Below, piece after piece: positions 29,596 through 38,477 of a stretch of 64,000 nucleotides of DNA. The stretch's first letter is position 1. Each line of letters opens with the position of its first letter. Source of the DNA: CAVPXC01 sp963709505. GTDB lineage: Bacteria > Chloroflexota > Anaerolineae > JAAEKA01. The stretch is from NCBI GenBank assembly GCA_963709505.1, contig CAVPXC010000011.1, positions 62,001 through 126,000 on the forward strand, written 5' to 3'. The notes under the pieces were generated by a model. It was not told the origin of the DNA. It did no database searches and saw only the letters and a list, made by a program, of their open reading frames with translations. A program made the translations under genes and the position numbers.

Positions 29596-30255
29596 GTGAA
29601 GCGGGTACTGCTCGGCCTGGGTTTGATTCTGTTCGCAATGACGCTGACGGCTGTAACGGTCGTCGGCGTTTTGTCTTGGCAGATCAACCGGCTGGGCAGC
29701 CAGGATCACGCCGAGCCGGCCGATGCGATCGTCATCCTGGGCGCGCGCGTCGACCCGGATGGTACGGCCAGCTCTGACCTGATGAGCCGCACCTATCACG
29801 CCATGGACCTGTACCAGGCAGGCATGGCGCCGGTGGTGATCTGCGCCGGCGGCGTGGGCGGCGACCGGTTGGCAGCCGGCGCGGTGGCGTGTCGCTTTGC
29901 CCAACAGGAGTTGGGATTGCCCGCGGACCGCGCCCTGGTCGCGCAGGATGCCGATGCCTGGACCACAGCCGACGAAGCGGCGGTGGTGGCCGATTTAATG
30001 CAAGCCCATGGCTTGCGTTCGGCCATTCTGGTCAGCCACCCGCTGCATCTCTACCGGGCGCGTTGGTTGTTCGATCGCCAGGGCATCGAGGCGGTCACCA
30101 GCCCGACGAACACCGATCTGGGCAAAATCTTTCTCCCTGCCCGTGCCTGGTACACGCTGCGCGAGGCAGGCGGTGTGATCTTGACTGCTATGGAAGATTG
30201 GCCACTTGTGGATAGGCTGTTGGTCTGGTTAAATGAATTAGTTTACGGAACGTAG
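29596..30255 (+). CDS. DUF218 / SanA-like membrane-anchored protein
   Basis: A single N-terminal membrane segment (VLLGLGLILFAMTLTAVTVV) is followed by a DUF218 domain: ADAIVILGARVDPDG, YHAMDLYQAGMAPVVICAGG, DAWTTADEAAVVADLM, AILVSHPLHLYRARWLF. SanA/YdcF-type proteins of this family are linked to envelope integrity or to handling of lipid-linked wall precursors, but the reaction here is unknown. GTG 29596 is chosen because the upstream part of the frame lies in the promoter; TTG 29593 is an alternative. About 219 residues. Confidence 0.82.
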   Translation: MKRVLLGLGLILFAMTLTAVTVVGVLSWQINRLGSQDHAEPADAIVILGARVDPDGTASSDLMSRTYHAMDLYQAGMAPVVICAGGVGGDRLAAGAVACRFAQQELGLPADRALVAQDADAWTTADEAAVVADLMQAHGLRSAILVSHPLHLYRARWLFDRQGIEAVTSPTNTDLGKIFLPARAWYTLREAGGVILTAMEDWPLVDRLLVWLNELVYGT

Positions 30256-30282
30256 AATTACTGACGTACTTGTGTGCACCTG

Positions 30283-30472
30283 TCATGCTGAGTACTCTGT
30301 TGGGTTGAAGTTTGGTAGCTGTGACCCGTCATTCCTGCGAAAGCAGGAATCCATCTGGTAAGCTCGTATTGACCACCAGCCGGATGGATTCCTGCTTTCG
30401 CAGGAATGACGGGTCACGAGTTACAAAGAAATGACACTCGCACTTTTCAACCTAACAGAGCACTCAGCATGA
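30283..30472. repeat. Nested 190-base inverted repeat
   Basis: Outer arms 30283-30309 and 30446-30472 match 25 of 27 as inverted copies. Inner arms 30321-30358 and 30380-30417 match about 37 of 38. Each inner arm itself contains a palindrome (ATTCCTGCGAAAGCAGGAAT) of the kind found as dispersed repeats in many bacteria, such as neisserial dRS3-like elements. No coding capacity. This has the look of a non-autonomous mobile element with no transposase nearby. Confidence 0.88.
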
Positions 30473-30505
30473 CGAGTATGGTGGCCGTGGAATGGCAAAG
30501 CTCTT

Positions 30506-32321
30506 ATGTCTTGGAACAATACAGTCGAATCGAAACAAATCCTAAGCAAAGAAATCGGCACGATCATCAAGGATTGGGGCGGAAAACTGCCAATTGCGTT
30601 GGCTTATCCCAACACCTACTACGTCGGCATGTCAAGCCTGGCGTTGCAGATCTTGTATCGGCGCTTCAACGACCACGTCGACGTGGTCTGCGAGCGTGTG
30701 TTTTGGGACAAAGGCGGCTGGGAAGCACGGCGGCCGCTGCGGTCGCTTGAAACGCAGCAGCGGGCCGAAGAATTCGCCGTGTGGGCGTTTACGATCTCGT
30801 ATGAAATGGATTACTTCAACGTGGTCGAGATGCTGCGACAGGCCGGCGTGCCGCCCCTGGCAGCCGACCGCGATGAACGCTGGCCGCTGCTGATCGCCGG
30901 CGGGCCGGGGATCACGATGAACCCTGAGCCGATGGCGCCCTTCTTCGACGCGATCGTCATCGGCGAGGGTGAAGAAGTGGTTGACACGTTGGTGGACATC
31001 ATCCGCGACGTGGGCGACGACGATCGTAGCGAGCTGCTGGATGCCTTGGATCGGATCGAAGGAATTTATGTTCCACTCAAAGGTCGGCCCAGTCGTGACC
31101 AGTCTGACTCGGTCCGCTTCGCGACGCATCAAGCGCCTGTGGGTTCGCCACCTGGAGCACTACCCCACGGTGAGCTCGCTCTACACGCCTGACACCGAGT
31201 TCGGCGGGCTGCATTTGATGGAGATCGCGCGCGGCTGCGGCCGCGGCTGCCGTTTCTGCCTGGCCGGCTACGTCTACCGGCCGCCGCGGGAGCAGCCGCT
31301 TGACGCGCTGCTGGCGTGGGCTAAGGAAGGGCTCAAGCACCGCGATCGCATCGGCCTGATCTCTGCGGCGGTATCCGATCACACCCAGATCGACGAGATG
31401 GCCATTCGCCTGCGCGAGCTGGGCGCTAAGCTCAGCGTCAGCTCAATGCGGGTCGACCCCATTTCTGTGCCGCTCGTCAAGGCGCTGCGCGAGAGCGGCA
31501 CCCAGACATTGACCATCGCGCCCGAGGCCGGCAGCCAACGCCTGCGCGATATCATCAACAAGACCCAGACCGAGCAGCAGATCCTGGATGCCGTCGATCT
31601 GGCCGAGGCGCACAACTTCCCGCAGCTCAAGCTGTATTTCATGATTGGCCATCCGGGCGAAACCGAGGCCGATGTGCAGGCGTTGGTCGACCTGACTCTG
31701 GAGGCCCGCCGGCGCTTCCGCCGCCGGCTGGTGATCAATGCCACACCCTTTGTACCCAAGGCCCATACGCCCTTCCAGTGGGAGGGCATGACCGATCAAA
31801 CGACCTTCGAGCGGCGGCAGAAGGCAATCCAACGCGGGTTAAGCAAACATAATGTTTCAGTACGAGCCGATTCGCCGCAGTGGGCGGCGGTGCAGGGTGT
31901 GCTGGCGCGTGGGGATCGGCGCTTAGCGCCGGTGTTGCTGAGCATGGACAGGCTGTCGATCTCGGCTTTTACACGTGCGCTGGCCGAGCACGGGCTGAGC
32001 ATGGGCGATTTTCTTGATCCGCGCGAGCCCGGCGCTCTCCAGCCGTGGGACATCGTCGAAAGCGGTGTCAGCAGCAGGTATTTCCTGTTCGAACAGCGCC
32101 ACGCCCAGCGCGCCGAGACCGGTCTCAGCTGTCCGCCTACCGCGAGCGGTTGTCTGAGCTGCGGTTCATGCGATACCGAGTGGGCCTATCGCGACACGGG
32201 CGGCTTACCAGTAAAGAGCGTTGGGACCTTCGAGACGGGGCACAAGCCGGGGCCATGGCGCGCGCAGGATTGGCGGCCGGCGCCGGTCTTGATCCCGTTG
32301 TTGGATAGAGAAGCTATTTGA
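30506..32321 (+). CDS. B12-binding radical SAM protein (TIGR03960-like), frameshifted
   Basis: The N-terminal part is a B12-binding-like domain (ALAYPNTYYVGMSSLALQIL, LLIAGGPGITMNPEPM, VIGEGEEVVDTLVDI). After a +1 change near 31075 comes a radical SAM domain with the [4Fe-4S] motif CGRGCRFCLAG (about 31235-31265) and SAM-binding regions (LTIAPEAGSQRLRDIINK, LKLYFMIGHPGETEADVQAL). The C terminus has further cysteines (CPPTASGCLSCGSC). The architecture fits the widespread family annotated TIGR03960, whose reaction is not established to my knowledge. The shift follows a CTC codon (CTC a AAG GTC). The stop codon lies inside the left arm of an inverted repeat. Confidence 0.85.
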
Positions 32322-32410
32322 AAAGGGCGTGTTCAAAAATGGGTCGATGAAGCGGTTAGAAGCTAGCTTTCAGTCACTCAAGCAACCCAGTTTGAACACG
32401 CCCTTTTCAA
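32318..32410. repeat. Inverted repeat, arms about 26 bases
   Basis: Left arm 32318-32344 and right arm 32385-32410 are inverted copies around GAAAAGGGCGTGTTCAAA, with a few mismatches near the inner end. The centre is 40 bases. It overlaps the radical SAM stop codon and precedes pgeF; it could act as a bidirectional terminator. Confidence 0.82.
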
Positions 32411-32463
32411 GCAAGCTCTGAGATTTAGCACAGGCTCTCGTCTATTGGCTCAAGAGAAGTGAA

Positions 32464-33306
32464 ATGTTGATGAATGAAGTGCCGCTGGTGCGGTTTGACA
32501 GCCTATCTGCTTTCGACGGCTTGATCCACGCCGTCAGCACGCGCCACGGCGGCGTCAGCAGCGGCTATCTGGCGAGTCTCAACCTCGGCAAGACCGTCGG
32601 CGACGATCCGCAAAACGTGGAGACTAACCACCGCCGATTGGCCGAGGCTTTAGGCGTGCGCCGGGAGCACTTCACCACGACGTGGCAGGTGCACAGCCAT
32701 CGCGTGCTGTGGGCCACGATGGAGCACCGCGGCACGCTGATCGGTCAGGCGGACGGCATCATCACCGATCAGCCCGACGTGCCGCTGACGCAGCGCTTTG
32801 GCGACTGCACACCAATTCTTGTTTACGATCCTTCGCACCACGCGGTTGGCCTGGCCCATGCCGGTTGGCGAGGCACGGTGGCCGGTATGGCGGGCTCGCT
32901 GGTGCAGGCCATGGTCGCCCAATACGACAGCGATCCTGAAGAGCTGGCCGCAGTCCTCGGTCCGGCGATCGGACCGTGCTGTTATGAAGTGGGCGACGAA
33001 GTGGTCGATGCGGTGCAGCACGTTTTTCCCAGCACTGCTCTGGTCGTGCGAGCGTATCGCTACTCAAGTTCTGAAGATCAATCGGGCGTCGAGGCTGGTA
33101 AACACAATCCTGGGTCGAATGGCCACGCTTCGCGACTGCATTTCGATCTTTGGGAGGCCAACCGCTGGCAGCTGGCCCGGGCCGGCGTCAGGCAGATCGA
33201 AGTGGCTGGCGTCTGCACTAGTTGCCGGCGGGACCTGTTCTTCTCTCACCGCGGCGATCAGGGCCGAACCGGTCGTTTTGGTGCCGTGGTGATGTTGAAG
33301 GCCTAG
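32464..33306 (+). CDS. pgeF: PgeF/YfiH family (CNF1/YfiH purine nucleoside phosphorylase; peptidoglycan-editing)
   Basis: This family was long called laccase-domain or polyphenol oxidase; members act as purine nucleoside phosphorylases/deaminases and YfiH of E. coli edits muropeptide precursors. Diagnostic parts: HAVSTRHGGVSSGYLASLNL, TTWQVHSHRVLWA, TQRFGDCTPILVYDP, VGLAHAGWRGTVAGMAGSLV, GPAIGPCCYEVGDEV and CTSCRRDLFFSHRGDQGRTG. The zinc-ligand His and Cys residues are present. 280 residues, typical length. It precedes yggS and proC, an order common near division genes in other bacteria. Confidence 0.92.
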   Translation: MLMNEVPLVRFDSLSAFDGLIHAVSTRHGGVSSGYLASLNLGKTVGDDPQNVETNHRRLAEALGVRREHFTTTWQVHSHRVLWATMEHRGTLIGQADGIITDQPDVPLTQRFGDCTPILVYDPSHHAVGLAHAGWRGTVAGMAGSLVQAMVAQYDSDPEELAAVLGPAIGPCCYEVGDEVVDAVQHVFPSTALVVRAYRYSSSEDQSGVEAGKHNPGSNGHASRLHFDLWEANRWQLARAGVRQIEVAGVCTSCRRDLFFSHRGDQGRTGRFGAVVMLKA

Positions 33307-33391
33307 TCGGTGAACCATGCTCGGTGAATGGTGAAAGGTGCTCACCGATCCAGCTACCTAACAGTTTTCTTGTGGTGTTTCGTAAGGCGTG

Positions 33392-33484
33392 GGTCGAGTA
33401 GGGTCTGGCGGCGAGTCTCGAATGATGCGAGTTTGCGTTGAGCACTGAACACTTCGACGCCACACCGCCAGGACCTACTCGACC
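33392..33484. repeat. Inverted repeat, 20-base arms (GGTCGAGTAGG core)
   Basis: Left arm 33392-33411 (GGTCGAGTAGGGTCTGGCGG) and right arm 33465-33484 (CCGCCAGGACCTACTCGACC) are near-perfect inverted copies separated by 53 bases. It fills the space between pgeF and yggS. Confidence 0.85.
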
Positions 33485-33544
33485 GGCGTTCACAAAAGTG
33501 TCAGCTGGCAAGATAACCGATCACGGTGGACGCGGAGCGAAAGT

Positions 33545-34294
33545 GTGGACGCAATGATCGATATTGCCGCCAACCTGGCGACGGTTCGACAGAAGATAGC
33601 CGAGGCCGCGCAGCGGGCGGGTCGAGATGTCGACGAGATCACCCTCGTGGCGGTCAGCAAGACGCACCCGGTCGAGTTGGTGCTGCGGGCGCTCGACGCG
33701 GGCCAGATTGATTTCGGCGAAAACCGTGTCGAGGAGGCGTGGGCGAAGTTTGTCGATCCCAGCTCAACCGAAAGTCTACATAATCATATCTTCATCGATG
33801 CCGAACGCGCCTTGCCACAGGTCAATCTGCATCTGATCGGGCCGATCCAAAGCCGTAAGGCTGAACTTGCTGTGGCTTGCCGGCCTGTGCTCATCCATTC
33901 CGTGGACCGGCTTAAGATCGCAGGAAAGCTGGATCGTCTGGCCGGCGAGGCGGGCTTGCGGCTGGACATTCTTCTGGAGGTCAACGTTTCGGGCGAGACC
34001 AGTAAATTCGGGTTTACCTCCGAAGGCCTGTGGCGGGCTGCCGAGGCGATTCTGGCTTTGCCGGCTCTGCAGGTGCGCGGACTGATGACCATTCCGCCGT
34101 ATGACATGGACCCGGAGGCAGCGCGTGGTGTCTTCGCGGCTTTGCGTCAGTTGCGCGATCGGCTGGCTGCGCGTTGGCCGCAGACCGATTGGTGTCACCT
34201 GAGCATGGGTATGAGCCATGACTTCGAGGTCGCGATCGAAGAGGGCGCCACGATCGTGCGTGTCGGTACCGCGATTTTCGGAGTGCGAGAATGA
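33545..34294 (+). CDS. yggS: YggS/PLPBP family pyridoxal-phosphate homeostasis protein
   Basis: A PLP-binding TIM-barrel protein that helps control free PLP and amino-acid balance. Visible are the PLP-lysine region ITLVAVSKTHPVELV, the segment FGENRVEEAWAKF, LHLIGPIQSRKAELA, LEVNVSGETSKFGF, VRGLMTIPPYDMDPE, and the C-terminal LSMGMSHDFEVAIEEGATIV followed by RVGTAIFG. Length 249, typical. GTG 33545 with GGAG five bases before is preferred; ATG 33554 is an alternative. It lies between pgeF and proC, a widely conserved neighbourhood. Confidence 0.94.
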   Translation: MDAMIDIAANLATVRQKIAEAAQRAGRDVDEITLVAVSKTHPVELVLRALDAGQIDFGENRVEEAWAKFVDPSSTESLHNHIFIDAERALPQVNLHLIGPIQSRKAELAVACRPVLIHSVDRLKIAGKLDRLAGEAGLRLDILLEVNVSGETSKFGFTSEGLWRAAEAILALPALQVRGLMTIPPYDMDPEAARGVFAALRQLRDRLAARWPQTDWCHLSMGMSHDFEVAIEEGATIVRVGTAIFGVRE

Positions 34295-34433
34295 AGAGTA
34301 AGCTATTGATCCAGCGGGCACGGACGGTCCCTCCGCCCACTCCGGGGTGCTCCGCAAGGAGGCTGCGCACAGACCGGCCCGAGCGCATTAAGTAGTTTTC
34401 CAGCCCGAGCCCAAATCCCGAATTCGCCTCCGC

Positions 34434-34467
34434 CATTGACAATTGACAATTGCCAATTCACAATTCT
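34434..34467. repeat. Heptad tract, word TGACAAT
   Basis: Four successive 7-base words (TGACAAT, TGACAAT, TGCCAAT, TCACAAT) lie just upstream of proC. No distant inverted partner was found, although CAATTG inside the tract is self-complementary. Confidence 0.7.
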
Positions 34468-34479
34468 CCCGAGGTCTTC

Positions 34480-35313
34480 ATGCTTCAAGACACTAAACTC
34501 GCCTTCATCGGCACCGGAGTCATGGCCGAGGCCATGATCAAGGGTATACTTCACCAGGAGCTTATCAGCCCGGATCGCATCATCGGGTCGGACCCCCACA
34601 CGGAGCGGGGCAAGGAGTTGGAGGGGCGCTACGGAATCCATGTCACGTCTGACAACCGCGAGGCCGCCGATTTCGGCGAGGTCGTGGTCTTTAGTGTCAA
34701 ACCACAGGTCATGCCGCACGTGATGCCCGATCTGCGCGGGCATCTAAGCCGCAACGCCATGATCCTATCCATCGTGGCCGGCGTGCGCATTAGCTCGATC
34801 GTGCGCGGTACGGGGCACCCGGCCATCGTCCGCTCGATGCCGAACACACCCGCGCAGGTGGGCAAGGGCATGACCGTGTGGACGGCTACACCTCAGGTGA
34901 GCCCAAAACAGCGAGAGCAGACCAAGATCATGCTTCGTGCGTTGGGCGACGAGCTGTTCGTCGACGACGAGAGCTATCTGGACATGGCGACAGCATTGAG
35001 TGGAACGGGTCCCGCCTATGTCTTCCTGTTCATGGAGGCGCTGATCGACGCAGGTGTGCACTTGGGCTTTTCGCGCAAGGTAGCCGAGCAACTGGTCCTA
35101 CAGACTATGGAAGGCTCGGTCGAGATCGCCAAGCAGTCGGATCTGCACCCGGCCCAGCTACGCAACATGGTGACGTCGCCCGGCGGCACTTCGGCTGAGG
35201 CGCTCTATGAGTTGGAGAAGGGCGCGTTGCGCACCATTCTATCCAAGGCGGTGTGGGCGGCCTACCGCAAATCAAAATACCTCGGTGACTTGGGCGAGAA
35301 AGCCGCGGGCTAG
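34480..35313 (+). CDS. proC: Pyrroline-5-carboxylate reductase
   Basis: ProC makes proline from pyrroline-5-carboxylate with NAD(P)H. The product starts KLAFIGTGVMAEAMIKGIL (Rossmann motif) and has VVVFSVKPQVM, MPNTPAQVGKGMTVW, the substrate site ALSGTGPAYVFLFMEALIDA, GVHLGFSRKVAEQLVLQT, and the C-terminal MVTSPGGTSAEALYELEKG. About 277 residues, normal. The ATG at 34480 follows CCCGAGG; the frame is open ten codons further upstream into the heptad tract. yggT starts 19 bases after the stop. Confidence 0.96.
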   Translation: MLQDTKLAFIGTGVMAEAMIKGILHQELISPDRIIGSDPHTERGKELEGRYGIHVTSDNREAADFGEVVVFSVKPQVMPHVMPDLRGHLSRNAMILSIVAGVRISSIVRGTGHPAIVRSMPNTPAQVGKGMTVWTATPQVSPKQREQTKIMLRALGDELFVDDESYLDMATALSGTGPAYVFLFMEALIDAGVHLGFSRKVAEQLVLQTMEGSVEIAKQSDLHPAQLRNMVTSPGGTSAEALYELEKGALRTILSKAVWAAYRKSKYLGDLGEKAAG

Positions 35314-35332
35314 TCAAACGGAGATCAAGACG

Positions 35333-35590
35333 ATGGCAGCGTTTATCTTTCAGTTCCTCAACTTACTCCTCACCGCTTTCACCGCAGCGATCTTGATTTG
35401 TGTGTTGCTGACTTGGATCCCCAACCTGGACCCAAGCAATCCCCTGGTGCGCCTGTTGAACCAGGCAACCGATCCGATCTTGGCGCCAGCTCGGCGGTTC
35501 ATTCCGCCCATCGGAGGTATGGATCTCTCTCCCATCGTCGTGATTCTGGTTTTGCAGGTGCTTCAGAAGTTGTTGTATCGCCTCGCTTGA
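35333..35590 (+). CDS. yggT: YggT family small membrane protein
   Basis: An 85-residue protein with two hydrophobic segments (LNLLLTAFTAAILICVLLTW and LSPIVVILVLQVLQKLLY) around the conserved loop NQATDPILAPARRFIPPIGG, the YggT signature. Its role is unclear; in several bacteria it lies near yggS, proC or division genes, as here. CGGAG precedes the ATG. Confidence 0.9.
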   Translation: MAAFIFQFLNLLLTAFTAAILICVLLTWIPNLDPSNPLVRLLNQATDPILAPARRFIPPIGGMDLSPIVVILVLQVLQKLLYRLA

Positions 35591-35651
35591 TACCACCGGA
35601 CCAGCTCAGAGCTTCATCAGATAACCTCGCGCAGTTTGCCCCTGCGAAGTG

Positions 35652-36357
35652 TTACCGGCCTGCATGGAGCAGACGTCCGCAGCTCGGGCACGAGCACGCG
35701 CTGCTCGCCACTGTGGACGGCTTGCACCATGCCTGTGGGCAGAGTGACGCCACAGGCCGTGCATGTTGCGTCGCGTTCGAGGGCCAGCGCGCGCCCGCCC
35801 TTGCGTTGGCGCAGGGTGCGGTACAGCTCTCTGTCCTGCGGTGGGACGGCCTCCCATTGTTGACTAAGGCGGGCGGTGAGCGATTTCAGCTCGGCCACAC
35901 TCCGGTTGAGTTCGTGCGCTAGCCTGGTCTGTTCGGCCTCCCAGTGGGCTACTTCGGTCGCCAGCGCGACGCGACGCGCATCGGCTTCCGTTTGCAGGCG
36001 CTCGATCTCTAACATGGCCTCCAAGTCCTCGTCCCCGAGGCCGTTGCGGCGGCGCTTGAGAGCGGCCACGTTGGCTTGCATTCCTTCTAACTCTTTGGGG
36101 TTGCGCACGCGGCCGCTCATCAGCTCGCGCTCGGCCGTCCGAATGCGTTCTGACAACTCTCTCATCTGGCCGTCGAAGGAACGCTGCTTCTCTTGCCAGC
36201 CTGCGAGCTCGCTCTCCGCCTCTGCCGCCTTCTGCCGAGCAGCCAGCAGCTCCAGGCTTTCTCCCTTCTGCTTCTCCAATCCAGCCAGGCGCTGTCGAAT
36301 TGCCTCGACAGCCAGATCGGTGGTCTGCAGCGCCCAAAGGTCTGCAACCGTGCTCAT
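35652..36357 (-). CDS. Coiled-coil protein with C-terminal C4 zinc ribbon, frameshifted
   Basis: Starts at ATG 36357 after GGAGGTG on the minus strand. Residues about 10-190 are a long alpha-helical hairpin (many heptad Leu/Ala/Glu, for example LAARQKAAEAESELAGWQEK). A zinc ribbon follows: CTACGVTLPTG supplies the first Cys pair, and a +1 change near 35686 gives CPSCGRLLHAGR and a stop at 35652. Without the shift the second Cys pair is lost. This matches the C4-type zinc-ribbon family related to CT398/HP0958-type chaperones; function is unproven. The shift follows CTC. Confidence 0.78.
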
Positions 36358-36455
36358 CGGACACCTCCTTGCAGTTGGCTTCTTTAGCGAGACGATTATA
36401 CCGCCGTGACGAAAAAGCGGCAATTGACCGGCGCTGCCGGTGCTAGCACGGTAAC

Positions 36456-36483
36456 TTGCAGTTCCCATGGGTTGTGATAGAAT
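36456..36483 (+). promoter_or_regulatory. Promoter of the response-regulator gene
   Basis: TTGCAG (36456-36461), a 16-base spacer and TAGAAT (36478-36483), about 60 bases upstream of the ATG and divergent from the zinc-ribbon gene. Confidence 0.6.
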
Positions 36484-36545
36484 GGTGCCATACTCGTCGC
36501 TATCAGTCCATCGCCCGCGCTCCTTCGTATCTCGGAGACCTCTGC

Positions 36546-37261
36546 ATGTCCCAGCCGATTCGTTTGCTCATAGCCGAAGACCACGCGTTGTTTGGACAGG
36601 GCTTGCGCCGCGTTCTATCGCTGGAGCCTGATCTGGAGGTCGTGGCGGAGGTCAAGGATGGCGAGACAGCGGTTGCTAGCGCCCTGGAGCTGCGGCCTGA
36701 TGTGATCTTGATGGACATCAACATGCCCAAGATCAACGGGCTGCAGGCCACCCAGCAGATCAAGGCGCTGTGGGACGAAGCGCGAGTGATCATCCTCACG
36801 GCATACGACGACGAGGAGCAGTTGTTTTTTGCGATGCGCTACGGTGCGTCAGCCTATTTCAGCAAAGATGTGGCGCCGGACGAGCTGATCGCCGCCATTC
36901 GCACGGTCTGTCAGGGCAAATACGTGGTGGGCGGTCGCATTTTGGACGAAGCCAAGTTGATCGGATGGCTGCTGGCATGGTACAATCAGCACGCTACCTA
37001 CACTAGTGACGGCGAGGAGACGCTGATGCCTCTCTCCCGCGCGAGATGGAGGTGCTGGCATATATCGTGCAAGGCGCCAGCAACAAAGTGATTGCCGCCA
37101 ATCTCGGCATTAGCCAGCAGACGGTCAAGAACCACATGACCAGCATTTTTCGCAAGTTGGGCGTTAGCGACCGCACCGAGGCAGCCATCGTCGCTTTGCG
37201 GCGTGGATGGATACGCCTGCAAGATGCGGGCAAGCTTTCCGATGAGTCCCTTAGAGAGTAG
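36546..37261 (+). CDS. NarL/LuxR-type response regulator, frameshifted
   Basis: A receiver domain (IRLLIAEDHALFGQGLRRVL; phospho-acceptor Asp in VILMDINMPKINGL; Thr in VIILTAYDDEE; Lys in YGASAYFSKD) is followed by a LuxR-type helix-turn-helix (ILAYIVQGASNKVIA-like, LGISQQTVKNHMTSIFRKLG). A -1 change near 37033 is needed in a C run (PLS then PREMEVLAY). No histidine kinase lies next to it, so the partner is unknown. A Flp-type pilin gene starts five bases after the stop, which suggests the regulator and the pilin are one transcript. Confidence 0.9.
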
Positions 37262-37265
37262 CACA

Positions 37266-37445
37266 ATGAAGTCTGTCACCAAAAAAAAGAATGTTTCGGG
37301 CGACACCGAACATGGCCAGAGTTTCGTCGAATACGCACTGATTCTGCTGTTGATTGCGATCGTCGTGCTCGCTATTCTCCTGATCATGGGGGATGAGATA
37401 CGCGCTTTTGTCAACGATCTGCTCCAGGCCTGGTTTCCTGGCTAG
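37266..37445 (+). CDS. Flp-type pilin (small class III/TadB-system prepilin)
   Basis: A 59-residue protein with a charged 18-residue leader, then G-QSFVEYALILLLIAIVVLA, which matches Flp prepilins (cleavage after Gly, Glu at +5 and Tyr at +6). A single hydrophobic helix and a short tail (FVNDLLQAWFPG) complete it. No prepilin peptidase or tad genes are in the window, so assembly genes must be elsewhere. It follows the response regulator by five bases. Confidence 0.85.
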   Translation: MKSVTKKKNVSGDTEHGQSFVEYALILLLIAIVVLAILLIMGDEIRAFVNDLLQAWFPG

Positions 37446-37574
37446 TATACTTGTCGCGCTGGCGTGTGACGAAGTCTTGGGTTGAGAGGACCTGATTGTA
37501 CCTACTGCATCATAAAGCCCGGTTCGTGACAGCCAGCTAGCACTCGCCGTGGCCGGCTTAACTGGGAGGGAGCG

Positions 37575-38336
37575 ATGATTGAGGGGACAAGATCACCCAT
37601 GGTTGCGCCTTTGGCCGCAGTGCCCGTGCCGCCGAGTGTTGTAATACGCGCCACGCGCGGTTTGCTGGATCTGGTTTTTCCGTCGCGTTGTGTTATCTGT
37701 CGCCGGACCGGCAGCTCGTTTTGTGCTCCTTGTCTGGCGCGCGTTCAGCCTGTGAAAGAGGAGGCGCGATCCATCTTTCGTGAGGGTGGCAGCTTCCCTG
37801 CCAGCTCGCTTCGCTCGGCCGGTGTCTACATGCCGCCGCTCAGTCTGGCCATTCGCGAGTTCAAGTACCGGCGTCGGACTGATCTGGCAGCTAGCTTGGG
37901 CGGGCTCATGGCGCGCTATTGGCAAAGCTGCTCCATCAGTGTCGATCTCGTTGCGGCCGTGCCGTTGCATGAAAAACGCCTGCGCGAGCGGGGATACAAC
38001 CAGGCCGAGCTGTTGGCAATTGAGCTCTGCCGGATCGCGCGTCTGCCGCTGCTGTCCCCAGGCATATTATCGCGCCAGAAAGACACCGAGCATCAGGTAC
38101 AACTGGGCCTCGATGAACGCCGTCGCAACGTCGAGGGCGCATTTGTGTGGAGCGGTCCGTCTCTAACAGGCTTGACGGTGCTTCTGATAGATGACGTCGC
38201 AACGACCGGTTCAACTCTGGAGGCCTGCGCCGAGGTTCTGATGCAATCAGGCGCTAGCCACGTGTGGGCGCTAACGGCTGCACGCGCCCTCGCCAAGACC
38301 GGTGGGGATCGTCTTCCCACCGGATCCATCCCATAG
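37575..38336 (+). CDS. comF: ComF family phosphoribosyltransferase-like protein
   Basis: ComF proteins are linked to DNA uptake and recombination in competent bacteria; many genomes without known competence also carry them. The N-terminal zinc ribbon (FPSRCVICRRTGSSFCAPCL) is followed by a phosphoribosyltransferase fold (FKYRRRTDLAASLGG, VAAVPLHEKRLRERGYNQAE, the PRPP loop VLLIDDVATTGSTLEACAEV). GGAGGGAG precedes the ATG. 253 residues, frame intact. Confidence 0.92.
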   Translation: MIEGTRSPMVAPLAAVPVPPSVVIRATRGLLDLVFPSRCVICRRTGSSFCAPCLARVQPVKEEARSIFREGGSFPASSLRSAGVYMPPLSLAIREFKYRRRTDLAASLGGLMARYWQSCSISVDLVAAVPLHEKRLRERGYNQAELLAIELCRIARLPLLSPGILSRQKDTEHQVQLGLDERRRNVEGAFVWSGPSLTGLTVLLIDDVATTGSTLEACAEVLMQSGASHVWALTAARALAKTGGDRLPTGSIP

Positions 38337-38348
38337 AGAAATGATGGG

Positions 38349-38377
38349 TTGACATTTATGCGGGGACGGGCTACAAT
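38349..38377 (+). promoter_or_regulatory. Promoter of hpf
   Basis: Perfect TTGACA (38349-38354), 17-base spacer, TACAAT (38372-38377). The leader would be about 95 bases. Confidence 0.75.
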
Positions 38378-38477
38378 TGGGGTAGCAGTGCGTTAACCTC
38401 TCCCTGCAAAGTCCGTGAGTCCTGGCAGTTTCATCTGTCGCCACCGCTGATCTTCCCATTGGAAAGGAGCTAGCCGT

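Noticed and set aside
30406..30750. A 114-codon plus frame
   Set aside because: It starts in the palindromic element and runs out of frame through the radical SAM gene.
37085..37261. A stand-alone LuxR-type regulator separate from the receiver
   Set aside because: The junction sits in a C run and motif spacing is normal if one C is restored, so a single frameshifted gene is more likely.
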